NCBI RefSeq assembly: GCF_000835165.1
Contig: NZ_CP007790.1
Span: 1,860,001-1,924,000 of the forward strand
Direction of reading: 5' to 3'
Source: Corynebacterium marinum DSM 44953
GTDB taxonomy: Bacteria > Actinomycetota > Actinomycetes > Mycobacteriales > Mycobacteriaceae
Length of the DNA: 64,000 bases
Shown: piece by piece, positions 16,811 through 23,641 of the stretch
Numbering within the stretch: the stretch's first letter is position 1
How the letters are laid out: every line of letters starts with the position of its first letter
Translations under genes and position numbers: made by a program
Notes under the pieces: generated by a model
The model's database searches: none
Seen by the model: only the letters and a program-made list of their open reading frames with translations
What the model was told of the DNA's origin: nothing

Positions 16811-18718
16811 TTATTCCGCCGGGATCCCCCGGAAAGCGCGGTCGTTGAGCTCCCTGCGGGCCTGCTCAAGCGCCACCAGGTCCGCGAACAGGGTGTTGTA
16901 GGCCTGCTCGTCATCCGAGGGGCGCATGCGCTGCAGCTGGCTCTTCAGCTGGGCGATCTGGTTGCCCACCTCGGCCTCCTGCAGGCGGGAGAGCACCGAA
17001 TCGGCATAGGCGGGCAGGTGGGTCATCTCCACGGGGATCTCCTCCACCGCCAGCTCGGAGACGAGGTTGCGGCCCAGCAGGTCGGTCATCTCCCCCGCCA
17101 CAGTGGCGATCCAGTCCACGCCGCTGTGCGCGACCGCCAGGCCACCGACGCCGCGGATGGCCTCGCGCACGGCCCGATATCCAGCGTGGGTGAAGGCGTC
17201 CGGTCCCAGGCCGTCGAAGTAGCTGCCGGCCAGCTCCGGGTACTGCAGGGCGAGCTTGAGGGATTCGCGCTGCGGCCACAGGTAGGGGTCGCGCGGGTTG
17301 GGCATGTCGAAGGACGGGGCCTGCACGGGGGCGGAATCGGTCTTGTCGAAACGGACGGCGCGGCGTTTCGGCTCCTGCTTGGGGCGCCGGGCCTCTGCAC
17401 GCACCTGCTGGAGGACCTCCTCGGTGTTCGCCCAGCCCACCCAGCCGGCGAGCTGGCGGGCGTACTCGCCCTGCAGGACCGGGTCTTTGATGCCGGCGAC
17501 GACGGGGACGGTGCGTCGCAAAGCCTGCAGGCGCCCCTCGACGGTGTCGAGGTTGTGCTCGGCGAGCATGGACTCGATGACGAACTGGAACATGGGGATG
17601 CGGTCGGCGATGAGGTCGCGCACGGCGGCGTCGCCACGCTGCAGGCGCAGATCGCAGGGGTCCATGCCCTCGGGGGCCACGGCGACGAAGGACTGGCCGG
17701 TGAACTTCTGGTCACCCTCGAAAGCACGCATAGCGGCCTTCTGGCCGGCCTCGTCGCCGTCGAAGGTGTAGATGAGCTCGCCGCGGAAGTAGTTGTCATC
17801 CAGCATGAGGCGGCGCAGGATCTGCAGGTGCTCCTCGCCGAAGGCCGTGCCGCAGGACGCGACCGCGGTGGTCACCCCGGCGGCGTGCATGGCCATGACG
17901 TCGGTGTAGCCCTCCACCACCACCGCCTGATGCCCGGCGGCGACGTGCTTCTTGGCCACATCCAGGCCGAAGAGCACCTTGGACTTGTGGTACAGCATGG
18001 TATCGGGGGTGTTCATGTATTTGCCGAGCTTGTCGTCGTCGAAAAGCTTGCGCGCGCCGAAGCCGATGACGTTGCCCGAGAGGTCCTTGATCGGCCACAG
18101 CAGGCGGCGGTGGAAGCGGTCGATCGGACCGCGGCGACCCATGGTGGACAGGCCGGCGGCCTCGAGCTCCTTGAAGTCGAAGCCCTTGCGCAGCAGGTGC
18201 TTGGTCAGCGTGTCCCAGCCCTCCGGGGCGTAGCCGCACTCGAAGGCGTAGATGTGCTCCTGCGAGAAACCACGGTCCAGCAGGAACTCCCGCGCGGTCT
18301 GGGCCTGCGGGGTCTCCAGCTGCTCCCGGTAGAACTGATGCGCCGCCTTGTTGGCGTCGATGAGCCGCTTGCGGGTGCCGGGCTTCTCGTCGCGCGCGCC
18401 CGTGGTGCCGCCCTGGTAGTTGATGGTGTAGCCGATGGTCTGCGCGACGGACTCGACGGCTTCCGGGAAGGAGATGTGCTCCATCTCCATGAGGAACGTG
18501 AACACGTCCCCGCCCTTGCCGGAGGAGAAGCAGTGGAAGTAACCGCGGTTCGGGCGCACGTGGAAGGACGGGGTGCGCTCATCCTTGAAGGGGCTCAGCC
18601 CCTTGAGCGAGTCATGCCCGCCCGGCTTGAGCTGGACGTACTCGCCGACGATCTCTTCGATCGGCGCGCGCTCACGGATTGCCTGAACGTCAGAATCCGG
18701 AATACGTCCCTTAGCCAT
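16811..18718 (-). CDS. dnaG: DNA primase DnaG
   Basis: Synthesises RNA primers at the replication fork. The 635-residue protein has an N-terminal CHC2-type region (residues 25-80), a TOPRIM core with VVVEGYTDVMAMHA and FDGDEAGQKAA, and a C-terminal helicase-binding region. In the zinc-finger region the usual C-x2-H-x17-C-x2-C ligands read S42, K45, C63 and S66, so three of four are lost while the surrounding sequence is well kept. A TACCCT -10 box ends 6 bases before the ATG, suggesting a leaderless transcript. Length is normal. Confidence 0.97.
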   Translation of the reverse strand: MAKGRIPDSDVQAIRERAPIEEIVGEYVQLKPGGHDSLKGLSPFKDERTPSFHVRPNRGYFHCFSSGKGGDVFTFLMEMEHISFPEAVESVAQTIGYTINYQGGTTGARDEKPGTRKRLIDANKAAHQFYREQLETPQAQTAREFLLDRGFSQEHIYAFECGYAPEGWDTLTKHLLRKGFDFKELEAAGLSTMGRRGPIDRFHRRLLWPIKDLSGNVIGFGARKLFDDDKLGKYMNTPDTMLYHKSKVLFGLDVAKKHVAAGHQAVVVEGYTDVMAMHAAGVTTAVASCGTAFGEEHLQILRRLMLDDNYFRGELIYTFDGDEAGQKAAMRAFEGDQKFTGQSFVAVAPEGMDPCDLRLQRGDAAVRDLIADRIPMFQFVIESMLAEHNLDTVEGRLQALRRTVPVVAGIKDPVLQGEYARQLAGWVGWANTEEVLQQVRAEARRPKQEPKRRAVRFDKTDSAPVQAPSFDMPNPRDPYLWPQRESLKLALQYPELAGSYFDGLGPDAFTHAGYRAVREAIRGVGGLAVAHSGVDWIATVAGEMTDLLGRNLVSELAVEEIPVEMTHLPAYADSVLSRLQEAEVGNQIAQLKSQLQRMRPSDDEQAYNTLFADLVALEQARRELNDRAFRGIPAE

Positions 18719-18724
18719 GAATTC

Positions 18725-18730
18725 AGGGTA
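18725..18730 (-). promoter_or_regulatory. -10 box of dnaG (leaderless)
   Basis: TACCCT on the minus strand lies 6 bases before the dnaG ATG at 18718, and no Shine-Dalgarno is present. The spacing puts the transcription start at or next to the ATG. No good -35 is evident. Confidence 0.45.
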
Positions 18731-18781
18731 CCTGCGGGGTCAAATGCGCGTTCAGGGTGCTTGTTTGGGATGATGTCAGGC

Positions 18782-19297
18782 ATGGCTGCCCCGAAGAAGA
18801 AGTCCGTGTTCGCTGTGCTCGCTGCCGCTTTGCTGGTGGGAATTGGTGGTTGGGTTGGGGTGGATCTGACGGGTGGGGGTTCGGGAGGTGCGGGTGATTC
18901 CGGGGCCTCCGGGGCCTCCGGGGCCTCCGGGGCGGGGTCTTCGGAGGTTTCGGGGTTTGTTTCGGGCTCGTCGGATGAGGTGGGTGCCTCCGGGCTGGAG
19001 GTCTGCCCCGTGGACACCCTGCCCGGTGAGGCGGACCCGGTCATCGAGGACATCCTCTCCGGCGGCCCCTACGTCTACCCGGGCGAGGACGGCGGGCACT
19101 TCGGCAACTACGAGGACGTCCTGCCCGACGAGCGCAACTCCTACTACCGCAGCTACACCGTGGACACCCCGGGCCTGAACCACCGCGGCGCCAAGCGCAT
19201 CGTAGTGGGCGGCGGCACGGAGGAGGACCCGGAGGTCTGGTACTACTCCGACGACCACTACGAGTCGTTCTGTGAGATTCCGGATGCGGAGGATTAG
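18782..19297 (+). CDS. Secreted or anchored RNase Sa/N1-like protein with altered active site
   Basis: The 171-residue product starts with a basic, hydrophobic signal or anchor (residues 5-28). A Gly/Ser/Ala-rich linker with a 9-base tandem repeat follows, then a domain like Streptomyces RNase Sa: VCPVDTLP, GPYVYPGEDGGHFGNYEDVLP, YYRSYTVDTPG, HRGAKRIVVGG, DDHYESFC. Compared with RNase Sa (remembered), Arg65, Arg69 and His85 are kept (R135, R139, H159) and the Cys pair is kept (C75, C164), but the general base Glu54 is Ser124. Activity may be low or lost. The start is uncertain: ATGs at 18770 and 18773 are also in frame, and none has a strong RBS. No barstar-like inhibitor gene is adjacent. 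Confidence 0.8.
   Translation: MAAPKKKSVFAVLAAALLVGIGGWVGVDLTGGGSGGAGDSGASGASGASGAGSSEVSGFVSGSSDEVGASGLEVCPVDTLPGEADPVIEDILSGGPYVYPGEDGGHFGNYEDVLPDERNSYYRSYTVDTPGLNHRGAKRIVVGGGTEEDPEVWYYSDDHYESFCEIPDAED
18902..18934 (+). repeat. Tandem 9-base repeat in the RNase-like gene
   Basis: ggggcctcc is repeated three times plus a partial unit, encoding Gly-Ala-Ser units in the linker. Slippage would change the linker length in steps of three residues without a frameshift. Confidence 0.7.
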
Positions 19298-19477
19298 AGC
19301 CGGGATTGAGCAGAAAGGGGACCTTTCTTGAGCCCGTTCCCCCTCCATCGGAGAAATCGCCAGGATGCAGATTCCGTGTATCTCCACCGGCTGGCAGTAA
19401 TGGTGAAAGCGTGTCCGTCGGCGCCTGCAGCATCGTCATTAATGTCCGACTTTTTCCACATCACTCCCTAAAATGGT

Positions 19478-19483
19478 TATGAT
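19478..19483 (+). promoter_or_regulatory. -10 box for the secreted 179-residue protein
   Basis: TATGAT is a near-consensus -10 box, with a possible TTTCCA -35 box 19 bases upstream. It would give a leader of about 90 bases before the ATG at 19580. Bases 19298-19477 upstream show no other feature. Confidence 0.45.
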
Positions 19484-19500
19484 GGAAAGTGTTGCCAATC

Positions 19501-19556
19501 CGGGCTGCCAAATGGCAGCCCGCAGGTGGAACGCTTTTTCAACCCGGATATCCGGG
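19501..19556 (+). promoter_or_regulatory. Two palindromes in the leader of the secreted protein
   Basis: cgggctgcc (19501-19509) and ggcagcccg (19514-19522) form a 9-bp stem with a 4-base loop. Further on, cccggatatccggg (19543-19556) is a perfect 14-base palindrome. Both lie between the promoter and the start codon, so they could be an mRNA-stabilising or attenuating structure, or an operator. No known RNA family is recognised. Confidence 0.45.
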
Positions 19557-19579
19557 CCGCAGATTCAGAAAGGTTCTCC

Positions 19580-20119
19580 ATGAAGACCCGTAAACTCACC
19601 GCCGGTATCGCCGCTATCGCCATTTCCTTCGCAGCATTTTCCGCTCCGCAGGCCATCGCCGCCGAGCCGGGCACCGAGCCCGTCACCGAGGAAGAAATCA
19701 AGGAGGGCCTGAAGGAGATCTCTTTTGAGTCCCATGACGGCTCCTACATTCTCCCCGGCGAGACCCTCACCCTGACGGCCGACTCCGTCGGCGAGGGCAT
19801 CGAGATCCGCAACGCCTACATCGAGACTGCGCCGGGCCACACCAGCGCCCAGTGGGACGTGAAGCGGAGCGTCAACGAGGACGGTCTGCCCGTCCTGGAG
19901 ATCACCGCCCCGGCGGCACCCGAAGAGCAGACCGGCACCGTCCAGGAGTACGGCGAGTACACCGTCCACGTCCGTACCTCCAACTGGAACAGCTACCTTT
20001 TCACCATCAATTTCGCGGAGGAGCGCCCGGCCGAGACGGCCCCGGTTTCTTCGATTGAGCTCTCCAGCAAGATCGACTTCAAGGAGCTCGTCGGCAAGTT
20101 CACCGGCTCCAGCAAGTAG
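19580..20119 (+). CDS. Secreted protein of unknown function
   Basis: The product has 179 residues. A clear signal peptide (MKTRK, then a hydrophobic run to about residue 27 ending in AIAA) precedes a mature region with Ig-like beta pattern (YILPGETLTLTADSVGEG, YTVHVRTSNWNSYLFTI) and an acidic N-terminal stretch. No lipobox, sortase motif or C-terminal anchor is visible, so it is probably released or loosely wall-associated. ATG at 19580 has agaaagg 6 bases upstream. A strong bidirectional hairpin follows the gene. I do not recognise the family. Confidence 0.75.
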   Translation: MKTRKLTAGIAAIAISFAAFSAPQAIAAEPGTEPVTEEEIKEGLKEISFESHDGSYILPGETLTLTADSVGEGIEIRNAYIETAPGHTSAQWDVKRSVNEDGLPVLEITAPAAPEEQTGTVQEYGEYTVHVRTSNWNSYLFTINFAEERPAETAPVSSIELSSKIDFKELVGKFTGSSK

Positions 20120-20144
20120 CGTCATCTGCTCCCCGAGCTGGTCT

Positions 20145-20176
20145 GCGCCCCGTCACTGATCCCGGTGACGGGGCGC
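20145..20176 (+). terminator. Bidirectional terminator hairpin
   Basis: A perfect 12-bp stem (20145-20156 with 20165-20176, gcgccccgtcac / gtgacggggcgc) with an 8-base loop lies between two convergent genes. It is followed on the plus strand by a C/T-rich stretch. Confidence 0.65.
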
Positions 20177-20214
20177 CGTCCTTCCCGGACAGGCCTGGAT
20201 TCTCAGAGCCGGGC

Positions 20215-20547
20215 TCAGCCGTGCTCCGGTTCCCCCGTCCTTAGGTGATCCGCCCGGTTGAGGGTCTCCACCACCAGTCGCGCGACGTGGCCGTCGGCGA
20301 TCCGGTAGAGCACGTTCCGGCCCTCTTTGCGGGAGTACACCAGCCCGCCAAGGCGGAGTTTCGCCAGATGCTGACTGACCACCGTGCGACTCGCGCCCGT
20401 GAGGGAGACGAGCTGGGTGACGTTGAACTCGGCGTCGATAAGCAGGAAGAGCAGCTGCAGGCGGGTAGGTTCGGCCAGCAGTTTGAGGGCGTCGGCGGCC
20501 TCGGTGAAAAGGGCCTCGTCGGGGACGAGATTGTGTTCGAGGCTCAT
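20215..20547 (-). CDS. ArsR/SmtB-family transcriptional regulator
   Basis: The 110-residue winged-helix repressor has ALKLLAEPTRLQLLFLL, the recognition helix region VSLTGASRTVVSQHLAKLR and the wing YSRKEGRNVLYRI. Of the usual Cys metal ligands none is obvious, so an inducer cannot be named. It overlaps the upstream MFS gene stop by 4 bases (ATGA) and probably represses that operon through the palindrome before the MFS gene. ATG at 20547 is chosen for the family length. Confidence 0.87.
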   Translation of the reverse strand: MSLEHNLVPDEALFTEAADALKLLAEPTRLQLLFLLIDAEFNVTQLVSLTGASRTVVSQHLAKLRLGGLVYSRKEGRNVLYRIADGHVARLVVETLNRADHLRTGEPEHG

Positions 20548-21755
20548 ACGGACTCCTTGGGCCAGGTGAGGGTTGCCATGACGGTACCCAGCACCGCGAG
20601 TACCGCCAGGGCTGCGGTGGCCGCCCAGAGGCCGGCGCTGTCGCCGATCCAGCCGGCGACGGGGTAGGTGATCAGGTAGCAGGCGTGGCTGAGTGAGAAC
20701 TGGGCGGCGAAGACATAGGAGAGGTCCTCCTCGCTGGCGTTGGCGCGGACGATGCGGCCGATGGGGGTCTGCATCGCCGAGAGCGCGAAGCCCAGCAGAA
20801 GCCAGGTGAACGCGATGAGCGCGTAGCCCGACGCGGGCACGATCAGCAGGAGGATGAGGCAGGCCGCGCCCAGCACAGCGGCGGGGAGCATGACCGCACG
20901 GTCGGTGACCTTCTCCAGCAGCCCGGGCACGGCGGCGGCCACCACCATGGAGCCCAGGCCGAAGATCGCCAGAGTCCAGGCCAGGGCAGACTCCCCCATC
21001 CCCAGCTCGGAGCGGACGATGACCACGGTGTTGACCATAACCATCGCCATGGGCGCGGCCACCGCAAGGTTCAGCCACAGCAGGGCACGGAGCGGGCGTT
21101 CGCGCAGCATGATCCGGATGCCGCGCTGGGTGCGCTCGATGAAGCCGGTGCGGTGGGTGGGAGTCTCGGGTTTCCGGGGAAGCGGGGTGGCGACCACCAG
21201 CACCGCGGAGGCGAGGAAACCGACGACAGTGCCCAGGAAGAGGTTGGTGTAACTCATCACCGCGAGCATGGCCGCTGCCAGGACCGGGCTGGCTATCTGC
21301 TCCAGGTCATAGGCCAGGCGGGAGAGCGAGAGCGCGCGGGTGTAGTCCTCCTCTTCGGGCAGGATGCGCGGGATGACCGCCTGGAACGTCGGTGTGAAGG
21401 TGGCGCTGGCGGCCTGGAGCAGGCCGATGGCCAGGTAAAGCTGCCACTCTGCGGCGATGAACGGCAGGGTCAGCGCCACGGCGCCGCGGACGAGGTTGGC
21501 GCCGACCAGCACCGGCCGGGGGTTCCAGTTGGCGGCCAGGGCAGTGACCACAGGTGAGAGCAGCACGTAGATGAGGATCTTGATGGTCAGCGCGTTGGCC
21601 AGGATGCGGCCGGCGCTGCCCCCGGCTATGTCGAAGGCCAGCAGCCCCAGCGCCACGGTGAGCAGTCCCGTGCCCACCAGCGCCACCACCTGGGCGGAGA
21701 AGAGGTGCAGGTAGGTCCGGTTGCGGAGTGGGGTGAGCAGGGCTGTGGGGGCCAT
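20544..21755 (-). CDS. MFS transporter, drug/metal exporter type
   Basis: The 403-residue protein has about 12 hydrophobic segments, with the family start LRNRTYLHLFSAQVVALVGTG typical of MFS exporters paired with ArsR regulators. It would export a drug or metal complex across the membrane; the substrate cannot be read. A TAGAAT -10 box ends 6 bases before the ATG and a 14-base palindrome sits just upstream of it, so transcription is likely leaderless and regulated by the downstream ArsR protein. Confidence 0.85.
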   Translation of the reverse strand: MAPTALLTPLRNRTYLHLFSAQVVALVGTGLLTVALGLLAFDIAGGSAGRILANALTIKILIYVLLSPVVTALAANWNPRPVLVGANLVRGAVALTLPFIAAEWQLYLAIGLLQAASATFTPTFQAVIPRILPEEEDYTRALSLSRLAYDLEQIASPVLAAAMLAVMSYTNLFLGTVVGFLASAVLVVATPLPRKPETPTHRTGFIERTQRGIRIMLRERPLRALLWLNLAVAAPMAMVMVNTVVIVRSELGMGESALAWTLAIFGLGSMVVAAAVPGLLEKVTDRAVMLPAAVLGAACLILLLIVPASGYALIAFTWLLLGFALSAMQTPIGRIVRANASEEDLSYVFAAQFSLSHACYLITYPVAGWIGDSAGLWAATAALAVLAVLGTVMATLTWPKESV

Positions 21756-21761
21756 GGCTTC

Positions 21762-21784
21762 ATTCTATGACATGTGCGCACATG
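21762..21784 (-). promoter_or_regulatory. MFS-ArsR promoter with palindromic operator
   Basis: On the minus strand TAGAAT (21767-21762) is a -10 box placed for a leaderless start at 21755. The perfect palindrome catgtgcgcacatg (21771-21784) lies in the -35/-10 spacer, where a bound ArsR dimer would block RNA polymerase. Confidence 0.55.
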
Positions 21785-21815
21785 TGCACTTGATTGTGGG
21801 AGTTGTCTCGGGGAG

Positions 21816-21913
21816 AACCTGCGATGAGGACCCTGCGCTCAGCACCGGGATCGGGCTAGAACCCGCGAGGAGTCCGGGGATCGGGCTCGTCGCGGGGTCC
21901 TCCTCGCAGGGTT
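21816..21913 (+). repeat. Nested palindromic repeat, copy A
   Basis: The outer arms 21816-21830 (aacctgcgatgagga) and 21899-21913 pair. The inner arms 21861-21873 (acccgcgaggagt) and 21886-21898 pair around a 13-base loop. A 30-base spacer lies only on the left side, giving the element a direction. About 88 percent of positions match copy B by eye. Confidence 0.8.
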
Positions 21914-21929
21914 CGGGTGGCGGGGTGCA

Positions 21930-22023
21930 TGAAAGGAGAACCCCGCAACCACCCCCTGGTATCACGCTGAACCCCGAAAGGAGCGCTGTGTGAGGACCTC
22001 TTGCGGGGTCCTCCTTTCAGGGT
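21930..22023 (+). repeat. Nested palindromic repeat, divergent copy F
   Basis: Outer arms 21930-21948 (tgaaaggagaaccccgcaa) and 22001-22019 pair over 19 bases with one mismatch. Inner arms 21971-21983 (accccgaaaggag) and 22011-22023 also pair and compete with the outer pairing. The arms differ from the main family but changes occur on both sides, so pairing is kept. Confidence 0.65.
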
Positions 22024-22090
22024 GGGGCACGGACCCTTGCAATGGTGCCCAAATAATTCTCCACCGCCGCAGATGTGATCTGATACAGGC

Positions 22091-23494
22091 ATGCCTTCTC
22101 ACCATCCGGCACCGACGTCCGACGAAAACTTCTACTGGCCTGAGCAGGCATTGATGCCTGAGGTCCTCGACCCGCCCGTGTCTCCGCGCGGTTTCCAGGT
22201 TCGACTGTCCCTCGACGAAACCAAGCCGCCGGTCTGGCGTCGCCTCATCGTCCCGGGTGACATGACCCTGGACCAGTTCCACGCTGTCGTCCAGGAGACG
22301 ATGGGCTGGTACGACTGCCACCTGCACCAGTTCTGGGTGGGAACCAACCGGGACCGCCGTGAGTTTCTCACCGGCTGGGATCTCTCGGAAGGCGAGGAAG
22401 GCATTGCGGAAAGCGATGTGCGGCTTGATCAGGTGTTGAGACAGAAGGGCGACAAGCTGCGCTACGACTACGATTTCGGCGACGGCTGGCGCCACACGAT
22501 CCTCGTGGAGGAGGTGCTGGAGGAAGAGATGTCTGGCCCCTCGTGCACCGCCGGACGGAGAGCCTGCCCACCCGAGGACTGCGGCGGCGTGTACGGCTAC
22601 GAAGAAATTGTCCGCTGGGTGGAGGCCGGCCGGCCCGCAGCCTTCGAATCCGACTCCGTCGAACCGGAGATCATGGCGCAGTGGCTGGAGGAGGACTGGG
22701 ACCCGAACCACTTCGACGCCGCGGACATCAATGAACGCCTCGCGCTGCTCGAAAGATCCCCCCTGTCCCTCAACCCAGAGCTCGCAGAGTTGGTCAGTGG
22801 GGTCGGTTTCGGCCAGGAGGGAATGATTGACAGTCTCCTCCTGCATCCAGGCTGGTACCAGGAGACGGTGGAACCCGACTCCGACACCATCCGCCGGATG
22901 GTCGAGCCGTTCCACCAGACGCTCACCTTCCTGGGGAAGGAAGGCGTGGAACTGACCGCCCAGGGCTACCTGAAACCGGCGGCTGTCCGCGAGATCGCGG
23001 AGATCACCGGGGTGGCGTCCTGGTGGATCGGCAAGCTCAACCGCGAATCGCAGACGTATCCGGTCAGCGCGCTGCACGAATCCCTCAAGCAGTTGAAGCT
23101 CGCCCGGAAATACCGCGGCAGACTGCTCCCAACCAAAAAAGGGTTGCTGGCCTCGGAGGACCCGAATCTCATCTGGCAGGCAGCCGTCGACGCCCTGCCG
23201 CTGGGAACGTCCAAGTTCGACCGCCACGCCGGCTGGCTGACACTTCTCACCGTCGGGGCCGATGCCCCCGTCGAGCTGTGGCACACGCTCCTGGCGAATC
23301 TCCTGAGCAGCGTCGGCTGGTCCGCGGACGGGCACCCACTGAAATTCTGGGAGGTCAGCAACCCGACGCTTGAGATTCTGACCCTCCTGGCCGACGGGTT
23401 ACGCAGAGCCGATGGGGAGCCATCCCAGGAACAACTGGCGGCTGTCGCGGTCCTGGCGCGGGCCGCAGTAAGAGGCGCTCCCGCCTCGCTCTGA
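22091..23494 (+). CDS. Plasmid pRiA4b ORF-3-domain protein
   Basis: The 467-residue protein has a pRiA4b ORF-3 (IS1096 TnpR-like) domain in its first 200 residues: FQVRLSLDETKPPVWRRLIV, TLDQFHAVVQETMGWYDCHLHQF and YDYDFGDGWRHTI. The C-terminal half is helical and unfamiliar. The biochemical role of this family is unknown; it is common on plasmids and near mobile elements. It is a single gene bracketed by repeat copies A/F and B in the same orientation, so it looks like an inserted cargo gene. No RBS is visible before the ATG. Confidence 0.8.
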   Translation: MPSHHPAPTSDENFYWPEQALMPEVLDPPVSPRGFQVRLSLDETKPPVWRRLIVPGDMTLDQFHAVVQETMGWYDCHLHQFWVGTNRDRREFLTGWDLSEGEEGIAESDVRLDQVLRQKGDKLRYDYDFGDGWRHTILVEEVLEEEMSGPSCTAGRRACPPEDCGGVYGYEEIVRWVEAGRPAAFESDSVEPEIMAQWLEEDWDPNHFDAADINERLALLERSPLSLNPELAELVSGVGFGQEGMIDSLLLHPGWYQETVEPDSDTIRRMVEPFHQTLTFLGKEGVELTAQGYLKPAAVREIAEITGVASWWIGKLNRESQTYPVSALHESLKQLKLARKYRGRLLPTKKGLLASEDPNLIWQAAVDALPLGTSKFDRHAGWLTLLTVGADAPVELWHTLLANLLSSVGWSADGHPLKFWEVSNPTLEILTLLADGLRRADGEPSQEQLAAVAVLARAAVRGAPASL

Positions 23495-23501
23495 AAGGAG
23501 A

Positions 23502-23599
23502 GCCTGCGATGAGGACTCTGCGCTCAGCCCCGGAATCACGCCGGAACCCCGCGAGGAGTCCGGGGATCGGGCTCCTCGCGGGGTCCTCGTCGCAGGGTT
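23502..23599 (+). repeat. Nested palindromic repeat, copy B
   Basis: Inner arms 23546-23558 and 23572-23584 (accccgcgaggag / ctcctcgcggggt) are perfectly complementary over 13 bases. Outer arms 23502-23515 and 23584-23599 also pair. It starts 8 bases after the pRiA4b-domain gene stop and may serve as its terminator. Same orientation as copy A. Confidence 0.8.
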
Positions 23600-23641
23600 C
23601 GGGTGGTGGCGGGCCCGCAGTCAGGGCCAACCACCCCTCCC

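Noticed and set aside
17018..18769. Plus-strand extension upstream of the RNase Sa-like gene
   Set aside because: It is antisense to dnaG; the recognisable signal/anchor and RNase domain begin only at about 18770-18782.
21816..23599. CRISPR array or repeat-spacer structure
   Set aside because: The repeats are ~100 bases, palindromic and kilobases apart, with genes rather than short spacers between them, and no cas gene is present.
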